Translations under genes and position numbers: made by a program | Notes under the pieces: model-generated | Told to the model about the DNA's origin: nothing | Seen by the model: the letters and a program-made list of their open reading frames with translations, nothing else | Database searches by the model: none | Source: Flavobacterium agri | Lineage (GTDB): Bacteria; Bacteroidota; Bacteroidia; Flavobacteriales; Flavobacteriaceae | Length of the DNA: 64,000 nt | Assembly (NCBI RefSeq): GCF_013401995.1 | Contig: NZ_JACBJI010000002.1 | Location: 703,867 to 767,866, forward strand | Direction of reading: 5' to 3' | Shown: piece after piece, positions 40,715 to 49,893 of the stretch | Position numbering within the stretch: position 1 is the stretch's first letter | How the letters are laid out: each line of letters begins with the position of its first letter

Positions 40715-43015
40715 CTACACCGTCACCAACCCATTCGGCTCCACAGTAACCGCTTTTCCATTCACAAAAACCGTGAGTTCCTCACCGCCTTCCAAAGCAA
40801 AATCCGTCGTTTCCGGATGAACCGAAATCTTGAGAATCTGCCCACGGAAATTGATCTTGAACGAATATCCGTTCCATTCTTTCGGAATCCGCGGCGAAAA
40901 ATGCAGCTGGTTGTCCTTGACGCGCATTCCGCCAAAACCTTCTACGATGCTCATCCAGGTTCCGGCCATCGACGTGATGTGCAAACCTTCCTCAACTTCC
41001 TTGTTGTAATCGTCCAAATCAAGTCGCGATGTGCGCAAATAGAATGTGTACGCCATTTCCATCTTGCCCAAAACCGCAGCCTGGATCGAGTGCACGCAAG
41101 GCGAAAGCGAACTTTCATGAACCGTGAAAGGCTCGTAAAAATCAAAGTGTCTTTCCAATTCTTCTTTAGAGAAATGATCCTCGAAGAAATAAAAACCTTG
41201 AAGCGTGTCGGCTTGTTTAATATATGGCGAGCGAAGGATGCGATCCCACGACCATTTCTGGTTGATTGGACGTTGCGACTTATCCAAATCGTGCACTTTT
41301 ACAAGCTCCTTATCCAAAAATCCGTCTTGCTGCAAATACACTTGATGTTCTTCCGAATACGGCAAATACATCTTATCGGCAACGTCTTTCCACTTCGAAA
41401 CCTCGTTCAAAGTTAGTTTCGTTTTACCGAGGATTCTTTCGTAATCCTGACCAAATTCAGCCGAAACTTTCTCCAATTGCTCAACCGTATAATTGATGCA
41501 CCATTGTGCCAAGTAATTCGTGTAGAAATTATTGTTGACGTTGTTCTCGTACTCATTCGGACCCGTCACACCCAAAATCACGTATTGGTTTTTCGCAGTC
41601 GACCAAGTCGCGCGCTGTTGCCAGAATCTAGCAATCGCGATAAGCACTTCCAATCCTTTTTCAGGAACATAAGAATAATCGCCTGTATATCGAACGTAAT
41701 TGAAAATCGCGAACGCTATCGCGCCGTTCCTGTGGATTTCCTCAAACGTTATTTCCCATTCGTTGTGGCATTCTTCTCCGTTCATGGTTACCATCGGATA
41801 CAAAGCCGCACCATTCGTAAACCCAAGTTTCGCCGCATTTTCAATCGCTTTGTCCAATTGATTGTAACGGTAAACCAACAAGTTTTTCGCCACTTGCTGG
41901 TCTTTCGTCGCCATGTAAAACGGAATGCAATACGCCTCGGTATCCCAATACGTCGATCCACCGTATTTCTCACCGGTAAAGCCTTTCGGACCGATGTTCA
42001 GGCGCGAATCTTTACCAGAATATGTTTGGTTCAACTGGAAAATATTGAATCGGATGCCTTGCTGCGCTTTCACGTCCCCATCGATCGTGATGTCGCTCAT
42101 TTCCCAGACTTTCGCCCAGGCATCAATCTGGTCTCGCAACAAGGTTTCGTAACCTTTCGCTTTCGCGGATGCGATGACGGAATCGGCAGCCGAAACCGTG
42201 TCCTGATGATTCATCGAAGACGTATACCCGCCGATTTTTTCGATGGAAGCGACTTGTCCTTTTCCAGCCGAAACCGTGTATGTAAATTGGATTTTATCGT
42301 TGGTTTTCTCGACGTTTTCAGTCGTTCCCAAAACAGTTCCGTCAACCGAAACCGAATTGTGCATAAATGTCGTGGCGGTAAAATGCGTCTTGAATGTACG
42401 TGCCGTCACAAACGCGTTTTCGCCTTTTTGATTCACAGAAAGCGGTTCCCAGAATTTCTCTTCCCAGTTCGCGTCTTCGTTGTGAACGCCCGCGTCGATG
42501 TAAGGTTTGAACACGATTTTCGCGTCGTTGTTCAAAGGCGTGATATCGTATTTGATGATCCCCGCTTCGTCAAGATCGGCGCACAGAAAACGGCGCACGT
42601 TTACCGAAATTTCGGTTCCGTTCTGCAATTTCGCTTCGAACGACCTGTTGTACCAACCTTGTTGCATGTTGAGTTCGCGTTTGAAGTTTTTCACCTGCGC
42701 GCAAACGTTCATGTCAAATTCCTCGCCGTTGATTTCGATGTCGATCCCGATCCAGTTCGGTGCGTTCAAAACTTTCGCGAAGTATTCCGGATAGCCGTTT
42801 TTCCACCAGCCCACTTTGGTCTTGTCGGGATAATAAACGCCGCCGATATAACTTCCCTGGAAAGTTTCCCCAGAGTATTTTTCTTCAAAATTGGCGCGTT
42901 GGCCCATCGCTCCGTTGCCTATGCTGAACAAGCTTTCGGAGGACTTGACGTTGTCGCGCTCAAACCCTTCTTCTATGATCGACCAGTTGTCTGGCTTTAT
43001 ATAATCCTGATGCAT
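40715..43015 (-). CDS. GH65 maltose phosphorylase-like enzyme
   Basis: 766 residues of cytosolic type without signal peptide. The N-terminal beta-sandwich begins MHQDYIKPDNWSIIEEGF and contains ESLFSIGNGAMGQRANFEE. The (alpha/alpha)6 barrel carries YGGSTYWDTEAYC and GEECHNEWEITFEEIHRNGAI, with the catalytic acid Glu of GH65. The phosphate-binding region and the C-terminal beta domain are complete. GH65 phosphorylases split maltose (or trehalose/kojibiose) with phosphate to glucose and beta-glucose-1-phosphate. The neighbouring beta-phosphoglucomutase and the starch locus indicate maltose as substrate. The gap to PgmB is 150 nt, without an obvious terminator, so it is probably co-transcribed with the transporter. 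Confidence 0.9.
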   Translation of the reverse strand: MHQDYIKPDNWSIIEEGFERDNVKSSESLFSIGNGAMGQRANFEEKYSGETFQGSYIGGVYYPDKTKVGWWKNGYPEYFAKVLNAPNWIGIDIEINGEEFDMNVCAQVKNFKRELNMQQGWYNRSFEAKLQNGTEISVNVRRFLCADLDEAGIIKYDITPLNNDAKIVFKPYIDAGVHNEDANWEEKFWEPLSVNQKGENAFVTARTFKTHFTATTFMHNSVSVDGTVLGTTENVEKTNDKIQFTYTVSAGKGQVASIEKIGGYTSSMNHQDTVSAADSVIASAKAKGYETLLRDQIDAWAKVWEMSDITIDGDVKAQQGIRFNIFQLNQTYSGKDSRLNIGPKGFTGEKYGGSTYWDTEAYCIPFYMATKDQQVAKNLLVYRYNQLDKAIENAAKLGFTNGAALYPMVTMNGEECHNEWEITFEEIHRNGAIAFAIFNYVRYTGDYSYVPEKGLEVLIAIARFWQQRATWSTAKNQYVILGVTGPNEYENNVNNNFYTNYLAQWCINYTVEQLEKVSAEFGQDYERILGKTKLTLNEVSKWKDVADKMYLPYSEEHQVYLQQDGFLDKELVKVHDLDKSQRPINQKWSWDRILRSPYIKQADTLQGFYFFEDHFSKEELERHFDFYEPFTVHESSLSPCVHSIQAAVLGKMEMAYTFYLRTSRLDLDDYNKEVEEGLHITSMAGTWMSIVEGFGGMRVKDNQLHFSPRIPKEWNGYSFKINFRGQILKISVHPETTDFALEGGEELTVFVNGKAVTVEPNGLVTV

Positions 43016-43165
43016 TGTCTTTTCGTTTTTGAAGTTTGCCTTTAGAGGTCGGCTCGCTTCGGTTGTTGATTTTTTTGTGATTGATGATTGATGGTTTGCG
43101 ATGTCAATTGCCTGAAAAGGACTTGTGGCATCGCAAGGTGTTACTGCTTTGTTGTTTTTTGCGGA

Positions 43166-43822
43166 TCATTTCTTGATCAACGTGTCGATAAAACTCAAAT
43201 CTATCGTCACGAAATCGGGGAAAATGTATTGCGCTTTCTTAAGGATTTTCGCATCTCCGATGCCTACGCTCGTCATCCCGGCGATATTCGCGGCATCGAC
43301 TCCGGCAAACGAATCCTCGAACACGATAGAATCCTCATTGGAAATCTTGAGCTTCTTGGCCGCACGCACGAAAACCTCGGGATCGGGTTTGGCGTTGGTT
43401 ACGTCGTTTCCGTCGATAATTACGTCGAAATAGTCAAGAATCCCTACTTTTTCAAGGATGATACGCGCATTTTTGCTGGCCGAACCAAGTGCGATCGGTT
43501 GTTGCTTTTCCTTTAGGTATTGCAGTACATGCATCACGCCCGGAAGGATTTCGCTTCTGTCCATGTTTTTGATGTACGACAGGTAATCTTCGTTTTTCTG
43601 CTTGAGCCAAACATCCTTGTCGGCCTGCGAAGCCTGCGCATTTCCGAGTTCCAGGATGATTTCGAGCGAACGGACGCGGCTCACGCCTTTTAACGCTTCG
43701 TTGTGCTCGGGTGTAAATTCGATGCCAAGAGAATCGGCGATTTTCTGCCAAGCCAAAAAATGGTATTTAGCCGTGTCTACGATAACGCCATCGAGGTCGA
43801 ATATGAATGCTTTTTTATTCAT
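43166..43822 (-). CDS. pgmB: Beta-phosphoglucomutase
   Basis: 218 residues from the ATG at 43822 (MNKKAFIFDLDGVIVDTA). Another ATG lies 9 nt upstream. HAD-superfamily motifs are DLDGVIVD (the nucleophile and the general acid Asp), ALGSASKN, NAKPDPEVF (Lys of motif III) and FEDSFAGVDAA. The cap domain with KGVSRVRSLEIIL is typical of PgmB. It isomerises beta-glucose-1-phosphate to glucose-6-phosphate, the step after the GH65 phosphorylase. The start overlaps the end of the MFS transporter gene by 8 nt, so it is translationally coupled with it. Confidence 0.93.
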   Translation of the reverse strand: MNKKAFIFDLDGVIVDTAKYHFLAWQKIADSLGIEFTPEHNEALKGVSRVRSLEIILELGNAQASQADKDVWLKQKNEDYLSYIKNMDRSEILPGVMHVLQYLKEKQQPIALGSASKNARIILEKVGILDYFDVIIDGNDVTNAKPDPEVFVRAAKKLKISNEDSIVFEDSFAGVDAANIAGMTSVGIGDAKILKKAQYIFPDFVTIDLSFIDTLIKK

Positions 43823-45356
43823 TAATGTCAATTTTTTTGTTGGTGGAGACGCCTAATGTCAACAAGCCGGCGAGGATCATGGAACAACCTCCCACGATTA
43901 GAGCATAAACTGGTTCGCTGTTGAAGAATTCTTTTACAAGAAAACCCAGTATCGTTCCGGCAACGATTTGCGGAATAACTACGAAGAAGTTAAAAACCCC
44001 CATATAATAGCCCATTTTTGCAGATGGAAGTGAACCCGAAAGCATCGCATACGGGATAGATAAAATGCTAGCCCAGGCAATACCGACACCAACCATGGCG
44101 AGCAAGAGTCCGACTTTGTCCGATAAGAAATAAATGGAAATCAATCCAAAACCACCTGCCACCAAAGCCAACATATGTGTGAATTTGTTGCTGGTACGTT
44201 TGGCTAAAACAGGCAATAAAAATGCAACTGCAGCCGCGACGCCATTGTACAATGCAAACATTACGGTTACCCAATCTGCGGCATCGTTGTAAAGTTTAGA
44301 TTTTGGGTCTGTTGCACCGAACACATGCCCAGTAACCGAATTTGTTGTGTAAATCCACATTGCAAACAGCGCGAACCATGAGAAAAATTGTACCCAAGCA
44401 AGTTGCTTCATGGTTTTTGGCATATTCAAAAGATCGGTAACGATCACGGTAAAACCATTTCGCGTACCTTTTTTTCGCAATTGAGAAACCAATGAAAACA
44501 AGAACCCAACAACAACCAGTCCGATAGAAAGGATGTAAAGCTCCTTATGCTGATTCGCTTCTCCGTTTTCATTTACTTTTGAATTGATGTGATGGACATA
44601 AACCGAAAACAATCCACCGATAATCAGTAAAACGATACCAATGCCAAATTGTCTCGGGATTGTGACTCCATGGTTAACATCGTTTTGATTTGATTTTGTT
44701 TCTTCGTGCTTTTCTTCAAAGGCTTGAAGTTCTTCAGGGGAATACTCTTTAGAATTGAAAACGGTCCACAATACGGCAAGTAGAAAACAGACGCCTCCAA
44801 TGTAGAAAGACCATTTCACCGACTCGGGAATAACTCCCTCTGGAGCTGTATTGCTGATTCCGAACCAATTCGTGAACACGTATGGCAATGCGGAACCTAC
44901 CACGGCTCCAAGCCCGATAAAGAAACTTTGCATGGCAAAACCAAGCGTTCGCTGTTTTTCGGGAAGGTTATCGCCCACAAACGCGCGAAAAGGCTCCATC
45001 GAGATGTTGATTGAAGAATCCATGATCCACAATGTCCCGATCGCGACCCAAAGCGTAGGCGAATTGGGCATAACGAGCAGTGCAAGCGAAGAAAGGATGG
45101 CGCCGACAAGGAAATAGGGTCTCCTTCGACCTAGTTTTGTCCATGTCCTGTCAGAAAAATAACCCACAATAGGCTGGATGATCAAACCGGTCAAAGGTGC
45201 GGCAAGCCAATACAAGCCGATCTTATCGACTTCGGCTCCGAGAGTATCGAAAATCCTTGAAGTGTTCGCATTCTGTAATGCGAATCCAAATTGAATCCCC
45301 AAGAACCCGAAACTCATGTTCCAGATTTCCCAGAAACTTAATCTACGCTTTTCCAT
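43815..45356 (-). CDS. MFS sugar transporter (SLC45/maltose transporter-like)
   Basis: 513 residues with 12 predicted membrane segments. The start MEKRRLSFWEIWNMSFGFLGIQFG, with NANTSRIFDTLG, is typical of SLC45/GPH-like sugar:H+ symporters. The loop between helices 2 and 3 reads GYFSDRTWTKLGRRRPYFLVG, the MFS signature. A long cytoplasmic loop (about 205-240) lies in the middle. With PgmB and GH65 downstream, maltose is the likely substrate, moved across the inner membrane. It is the first gene of this unit. The promoter (-7 at 45440) and a LacI-like operator (45493) lie upstream, with a leader of roughly 75 nt. Confidence 0.88.
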   Translation of the reverse strand: MEKRRLSFWEIWNMSFGFLGIQFGFALQNANTSRIFDTLGAEVDKIGLYWLAAPLTGLIIQPIVGYFSDRTWTKLGRRRPYFLVGAILSSLALLVMPNSPTLWVAIGTLWIMDSSINISMEPFRAFVGDNLPEKQRTLGFAMQSFFIGLGAVVGSALPYVFTNWFGISNTAPEGVIPESVKWSFYIGGVCFLLAVLWTVFNSKEYSPEELQAFEEKHEETKSNQNDVNHGVTIPRQFGIGIVLLIIGGLFSVYVHHINSKVNENGEANQHKELYILSIGLVVVGFLFSLVSQLRKKGTRNGFTVIVTDLLNMPKTMKQLAWVQFFSWFALFAMWIYTTNSVTGHVFGATDPKSKLYNDAADWVTVMFALYNGVAAAVAFLLPVLAKRTSNKFTHMLALVAGGFGLISIYFLSDKVGLLLAMVGVGIAWASILSIPYAMLSGSLPSAKMGYYMGVFNFFVVIPQIVAGTILGFLVKEFFNSEPVYALIVGGCSMILAGLLTLGVSTNKKIDINE

Positions 45357-45407
45357 TTATCGTAAAATAAGGTTACGATAAGCGCAATGCTTATCAAACT
45401 TGTTAGT

Positions 45408-45426
45408 TTCGAAGTGGTGTACAAGC
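45408..45426. promoter_or_regulatory. Shared motif TTCGAAGTGGTGTACAAGC in the transporter leader
   Basis: The same 19-mer, with one difference (A for G), lies at 46873-46891 in front of susC. Here it lies 13 nt downstream of the -7 element, in the opposite orientation with respect to transcription. It may be a binding site for a second regulator. Confidence 0.5.
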
Positions 45427-45439
45427 CTGATAATCTCGT

Positions 45440-45447
45440 CAAATATA
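45440..45447 (-). promoter_or_regulatory. -7 element of the transporter operon
   Basis: TATATTTG on the minus strand, a full TAnnTTTG match. The nearest edge of the LacI-like operator is 45 nt upstream. No -33 TTG is evident, which would fit an activator-dependent promoter. Confidence 0.6.
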
Positions 45448-45492
45448 AGGTTTAATTTTTTCGGAAATCGGAAAATGGCGTTCGAAGGCTTA

Positions 45493-45519
45493 CGTTAACG
45501 TTTTCGTGTTGATAACTTT
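45493..45519 (-). promoter_or_regulatory. LacI-like operator upstream of the transporter operon
   Basis: Read on the minus strand, a 23-nt block with core CGAAAACGTTAACG matches a block upstream of susC at 22 of 23 positions (AAAGTTATCAACACG, then AAAACGTT). The centre AACGTT is typical of LacI-family operators. It lies between the lacI-type gene and the transporter. Confidence 0.65.
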
Positions 45520-45538
45520 GGATCGAATTTTCAGATGT

Positions 45539-45648
45539 ACAGATTTTCAGATTTTCAGAAATTCGATAAGATGCAGAAGGAATTGGCATTGGAATCCATG
45601 CGGGTTTCCCATCTGAAAATCCGTGAATCTGACGATCTGAAAATCTGT
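45539..45648. repeat. Inverted repeat of AGATTTTCAGAT type after the lacI-type gene
   Basis: ACAGATTTTCAGAT (45539-45552) and its exact reverse complement (45635-45648) flank an 82-nt loop with further copies of GATTTTCAG and CTGAAAATC. It lies directly behind the stop codon of the regulator gene and may serve as its terminator. The stretch 45357-45654 otherwise contains the transporter promoter and operator. Confidence 0.55.
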
Positions 45649-45654
45649 CAATCC

Positions 45655-46698
45655 CTAAAAACTTCCCCTTTTTAAAGCCCGTGTCGATTCGCGTTCCACA
45701 AGATGGGTTTCGATGACTTCGGTACGGTAATGTTCTTCTTCTTCCTCGTCTTCGGATTCTAGCCTTTGTATAAGCATTTTGGCCGCTTTCCCGCCCATTT
45801 CGATGCCGTCCTGGCTAACCGTCGTGATGCTTGGCGAGGAATATTTCGAGATGATGCCGTCGGTGAATCCGATCACCGAAATGTCTTCGGGTACGTTCAA
45901 GCCGATTTTCTTGGCACCTTTTATCGCGGTTACGGCAAACAGTTCGTTCACGGCGAAAACGGCGTCGGGTTTGTTCGCGGCGATGAATTTCTCGATCGGA
46001 ACCGCGCAGTTGTCGATGTCTTCTATGCGAAGGATGAGGTTTTCGTCTACGTTCACGTCGTTTGTCCGAAGCGCGCGCAGGTAGCCTTCCGTACGCAATT
46101 TACCGACGCTCACATAATCGACGGTCGTGATCAGCGCAATCTTCTTAAAGCCGTTATCGATAAGGTTCTGGATCGCATCGAAAGCAGCGCGGTTGTCATC
46201 TATGATGACCTTGTCGCACAAGATATCGTTGGTCACGCGGTCGAACATGACCACGGGCATTCCTTGGTTGATGACCTCGATGATATGGTGGAAATCGGCC
46301 TTGTTCTGAGTTTCTTTCGACAGCGACATGATAAACCCGTCGATGCTTCCGTTGGCGAGCATTTCCATGTTGATGACTTCCTTGTCGAACGATTCGTCCG
46401 AAAGGCAGATGATAACGTTGTAGCCGCTTTCGTTCGCGACCTGTTCGATTCCGCTGATTACCGTGGCGAAAAAGTGGTGTACGATTTCGGGAATGATGAT
46501 CGCAATCGTCTTGGTCTTCCTGTTCTTAAGGCTTAACGCGATGTTGTTGGGCTTGTAGTTATAGAGTTTCGCAAACGCCTGGACCTTGAGTCGAGTGTCC
46601 TCGCTTATTTCGGGACTGTCCCGAAGCGACTTGGAAACCGTCGAGATCGAGACGTCTAATTCTTTTGCGATTTGTTTAAGGGTTATCTTCCTCTTCAT
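45655..46698 (-). CDS. LacI family transcriptional regulator
   Basis: 347 residues. The N-terminal helix-turn-helix is TLKQIAKELDVSISTVSKSL, followed by the hinge helix RKTKTIAIIIPEIVHHFFATVI-type transition. The periplasmic-binding-protein-like core has VMFDRVTNDI, ALITTVDYVSVGK, NKPDAVFAVNELFAVTAIKGAKK and ISVIGFTDGIISKYSSPSITTVSQ. The region ends with ESDEEEEEHYRTEVIETHLVERESTR. It is probably the sugar-responsive regulator of the locus. Two near-identical operator blocks flank it, one in front of the transporter operon and one in front of susC. Each is about 45 nt upstream of the -7, which suggests activation rather than repression (inference). Confidence 0.92.
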   Translation of the reverse strand: MKRKITLKQIAKELDVSISTVSKSLRDSPEISEDTRLKVQAFAKLYNYKPNNIALSLKNRKTKTIAIIIPEIVHHFFATVISGIEQVANESGYNVIICLSDESFDKEVINMEMLANGSIDGFIMSLSKETQNKADFHHIIEVINQGMPVVMFDRVTNDILCDKVIIDDNRAAFDAIQNLIDNGFKKIALITTVDYVSVGKLRTEGYLRALRTNDVNVDENLILRIEDIDNCAVPIEKFIAANKPDAVFAVNELFAVTAIKGAKKIGLNVPEDISVIGFTDGIISKYSSPSITTVSQDGIEMGGKAAKMLIQRLESEDEEEEEHYRTEVIETHLVERESTRALKRGSF

Positions 46699-46789
46699 GT
46701 TAAGAAATTAAGAATTTTAGTTTTCGTGAATTAGTGTGTCCGGCATTGGAAAATTGGCAATAACGACCTGTGAATGCTGCAATTATGGG

Positions 46790-46816
46790 AAAGTTTTCAA
46801 CACGAAAACGTTTGCG
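46790..46816 (+). promoter_or_regulatory. LacI-like operator upstream of susC
   Basis: The dyad CGAAAACGTTTGCG (46803-46816) is symmetric at 12 of 14 positions, with central ACGT. It is preceded by AAAGTTTTCAACA, forming a block almost identical to that upstream of the transporter. It ends exactly 45 nt before a -7-like element at 46862. Confidence 0.65.
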
Positions 46817-46861
46817 CGACCCTTTCTGGTAGGGTGTTACGAAATCGTATGAGATTTTACT

Positions 46862-46869
46862 TAATTTTA
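46862..46869 (+). promoter_or_regulatory. -7-like element of the susC operon
   Basis: TAATTTTA, a 7 of 8 match to TAnnTTTG. It is placed at the same distance (45 nt) from the operator as in the transporter promoter. The leader to the susC start is about 50 nt. Confidence 0.5.
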
Positions 46870-46872
46870 ACA

Positions 46873-46891
46873 TTCGAAGTAGTGTACAAGC
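46873..46891. promoter_or_regulatory. Shared motif TTCGAAGTAGTGTACAAGC before susC
   Basis: Near-identical partner of the motif at 45408-45426. It lies 3 nt downstream of the -7-like element, that is around the start of transcription. Confidence 0.5.
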
Positions 46892-46926
46892 TAAACAAAA
46901 CAGATTTTTTAACCTAAACAAAATGT

Positions 46927-49881
46927 ATGAAAACAATTTACAAAAAGTTGTTCATTTTCCTACTGCTTTTGCCTTTTGGCGCTCTGGCACAGGGCGTTCT
47001 TAAGGGAACGGTGACCGAAAAAGCTACCGGTCAGCCGTTGCCCGGGGTGAACGTAGTCGTTCAAGGTACCACAAACGGTACTTCTACCGATTTCGACGGT
47101 AATTATACCTTAAATAATGTAAAGAGAGGCGATAAAATCGTTTTTTCTTACATCGGATTTAAGGACATCGTCGTCGAATATTCAGGTCAGGCGACCCTTT
47201 CGCAAGGTATGGAAGAGGATGCGAACCAATTGCAGGAAGTCGTCGTCCAGGTAGGTTACGGAACCGTCAAGAAAAAAGACGCGACCGGATCGGTTACAAC
47301 CGTCACTACCAAAGACTTCAACAAAGGGGCGAACGTCACTACAGAGAACTTGCTTCAAGGCCGTGTCGCCGGTGTTACCATCAATACGAGTGGTGCGCCT
47401 GGTTCGGGTTCGGAAATCAGGATTCGCGGTGGAGCTTCTCTTTTTGCGAGCAACGACCCGCTTATCGTGGTAGACGGATTGCCGATCGACAATGCCACCA
47501 ACACGGGATCTACTTCGTTTTTGGCTTCCCTTAACCCGAACACTATCGAATCGGTTACTGTTTTGAAAGATGCTTCGGCTACTGCGATCTACGGTTCGCG
47601 CGCTTCTAACGGTGTAATCATCATCGTTACAAAAAGCGGTAGCAAGAATCTTTCGGTCGATTATAATTTTCAGTACGGAACAGGTCGTCTGATGAATAAA
47701 GTAGACGTGTTCAACGCCAATGACTACCGCGCCATGATACAGCAATATCGTCCTCAAGATGCGGCTTTGCTGGGAAATGCGAATACAGACTGGCAGGATG
47801 AAATCTACAGACGCACAGATTTCGTAGATAACAATTTGCAATTGAGAGGCAACCTTTTCGGAAGGATTCCGGCTCGTTTATCTATCGGGAACACGTATAC
47901 GGAAGGTCTTCGTCTGACCAACGATTTCAACCGCAGCACAGTGAGCGCATCGATCAATCCGACTTTCTTCAACGACCACTTGAAAATGAGAGTGAACGCG
48001 AACTATTCTAACGAGAAAAACCGTTTTGCGGATGGAGTAGAAGGAACGGCTATCCGTTTTGATCCAACCCAACCGGTGCGTCAGGCAGGTTCTCCTTGGC
48101 AAGGATATTTCGAATATTATACAGGTCCTAACAGCGCCGGAGATTATCCGTTGTCACTTGCTCCTCGTAACCCGGTCGCACAATTGATGCAGACTTACGA
48201 CAGAGGTGAAAATAACAGGATTCTCGGAAACGTAGAATTCGATTACAAACTTCACTTCTTCCCTGAATTGAGAGCTGTAGTGAACCTTGGTTTCGACGAA
48301 GCCAACGGTACGAGAAGAAGAGACGTTGCCCGCGATGTGGTGGCTTCGGGACCTTCTAACGGAGACGACAACTACGGAACCCACGAATACACCGAAGAGG
48401 TGAGAAGAAACAAGCTTTTGGATGCTTATCTTGTTTATAACAAAAAAGTCGGGGAACTCGATATTGAAGCGACAGCGGGTTATTCCTACCAAAAGTTCGA
48501 ACGCCAACTTTACTATACAAGGAACACGCTTCAACCAAACTACGGAACTCCGGGTTCGGGATTGTTTCCTGAGACAGACACCGATATCGATCGTTTCCTG
48601 ATCGGTTTCTTCGGAAGGACGAACCTCAATTTCAAGGACAAATATCTCTTGACGTTAGCTTACAGAAGAGACGGTTCATCGAAATTCAAAGAAGGCGACC
48701 AGTTCGGAAATTTCCCGGCAGCTTCCTTTGCCTGGAGAGTAAGCCAGGAATTCTTTAAGGATAACCAAACGGTTTCCGATTTGAAATTGCGCGTCGGTTA
48801 TGGTATCACCGGACAGCAAAACGTGATAGATGGCCAATTCCTTCAAACCATCACGACAGGTGACGGGCAATCGCAAATCGTATTCGGGAACAACCAGTAT
48901 AACGTGGCAATACCAAACCGCATCAGCCCGAAAATCCAGTGGGAAGAAACCACTACGTTCAACGCTGGTTTGGATTACGGCTTCCTCAACAACAGGATTA
49001 CAGGTGCGATTGATGTGTTCTACAAAAAATCAGACAAGCTTTTGGTTGATGCCGCTGTTGCGGACGGATCGAACAACTCGAACCGCGCGTATCAAAACAT
49101 CGGGGCTTTCACGACAAAAGGTATCGAATTCAACATCAATGCCGAGGTTTCGAGAGCCGAAAACTTCAAGTGGAACGTCAACTTCAACGCTACGACTTAC
49201 AGAAGAGAAATCGACGAATTGATTTACGGAGCCGATATTTTCGTCGGTGAAAACGTTGGCGGAACCGGAACTCCGGGTCAAATCTTCAGCGAAGGATATT
49301 CCCCTTGGTCTTTCTATGTTTACAAACAATTGTATAATAACGACGGAACACCTATCGAAGGTGCTTATGCCGATTTGAACGGAGACGGAACTTTCAACGC
49401 CGAAGACAAATACATCTACAAAAACCCGGATCCAGACTTGACTATGGGCTTTTCGTCTAACATGGTGCTTTGGAAAAACATCGATTTCTATTTCAACCTG
49501 AGAGCAAGCCTTGGCAACCACATCTATAACGGTGTGAACGCGAGCCAGGCTCAATTGAACTTGCTCAAGACCGATACGGCTTTGAACAACACGCCTAGAA
49601 ACGTCTTGACTACAGGATTTACGACCACTTCGGATGTGCTTCTTTCCGACATTTACATAGAGGATGCATCTTTCTTGAAAGTGGATAACATCACCCTGGG
49701 TTACACCTTCCCTAAGTTCGTGAACGAAACGTCTTCGATCAGACTTTTCACAGGTGTACAGAACGCCTTCGTATTCACTAAGTACACAGGTTTGGACCCA
49801 GAGATTACGAACAATGGTTTGGACAAGACCATTTACCCTAGACAACGTACGTTCTTGTTTGGTGTAAATGTGAAATTTTAA
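46927..49881 (+). CDS. SusC/RagA-type TonB-dependent outer-membrane transporter
   Basis: 984 residues with a signal peptide (to about residue 21, GALAQ). A carboxypeptidase-regulatory-like domain (LKGTVTEKATGQPLPGVNVV, about 22-107) follows, then the TonB-box/plug domain (VVQVGYGTVKKKDATGSVTTV, EIRIRGGASLFASNDPLIVVDG, GSRASNGVIIIVTKSG). The C-terminal 22-strand barrel ends in an aromatic FLFGVNVKF. It imports oligosaccharides, presumably maltodextrins, captured by the SusD partner encoded 12 nt downstream. The start at 46927 is the ATG followed by a signal peptide. An ATG at 46923 is out of frame. It is the first gene of an operon driven by the promoter with the LacI-like operator. Confidence 0.95.
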   Translation: MKTIYKKLFIFLLLLPFGALAQGVLKGTVTEKATGQPLPGVNVVVQGTTNGTSTDFDGNYTLNNVKRGDKIVFSYIGFKDIVVEYSGQATLSQGMEEDANQLQEVVVQVGYGTVKKKDATGSVTTVTTKDFNKGANVTTENLLQGRVAGVTINTSGAPGSGSEIRIRGGASLFASNDPLIVVDGLPIDNATNTGSTSFLASLNPNTIESVTVLKDASATAIYGSRASNGVIIIVTKSGSKNLSVDYNFQYGTGRLMNKVDVFNANDYRAMIQQYRPQDAALLGNANTDWQDEIYRRTDFVDNNLQLRGNLFGRIPARLSIGNTYTEGLRLTNDFNRSTVSASINPTFFNDHLKMRVNANYSNEKNRFADGVEGTAIRFDPTQPVRQAGSPWQGYFEYYTGPNSAGDYPLSLAPRNPVAQLMQTYDRGENNRILGNVEFDYKLHFFPELRAVVNLGFDEANGTRRRDVARDVVASGPSNGDDNYGTHEYTEEVRRNKLLDAYLVYNKKVGELDIEATAGYSYQKFERQLYYTRNTLQPNYGTPGSGLFPETDTDIDRFLIGFFGRTNLNFKDKYLLTLAYRRDGSSKFKEGDQFGNFPAASFAWRVSQEFFKDNQTVSDLKLRVGYGITGQQNVIDGQFLQTITTGDGQSQIVFGNNQYNVAIPNRISPKIQWEETTTFNAGLDYGFLNNRITGAIDVFYKKSDKLLVDAAVADGSNNSNRAYQNIGAFTTKGIEFNINAEVSRAENFKWNVNFNATTYRREIDELIYGADIFVGENVGGTGTPGQIFSEGYSPWSFYVYKQLYNNDGTPIEGAYADLNGDGTFNAEDKYIYKNPDPDLTMGFSSNMVLWKNIDFYFNLRASLGNHIYNGVNASQAQLNLLKTDTALNNTPRNVLTTGFTTTSDVLLSDIYIEDASFLKVDNITLGYTFPKFVNETSSIRLFTGVQNAFVFTKYTGLDPEITNNGLDKTIYPRQRTFLFGVNVKF

Positions 49882-49893
49882 AAAAATTGAATT

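Noticed and set aside
41477..43045. 522-residue open frame on the plus strand
   Set aside because: It is antisense to the GH65 gene and shows the Arg/Phe/Val-rich composition of shadow frames here.
46862..46926. Riboswitch in the susC leader
   Set aside because: The leader is only about 50 nt, A-rich and without stable stems.
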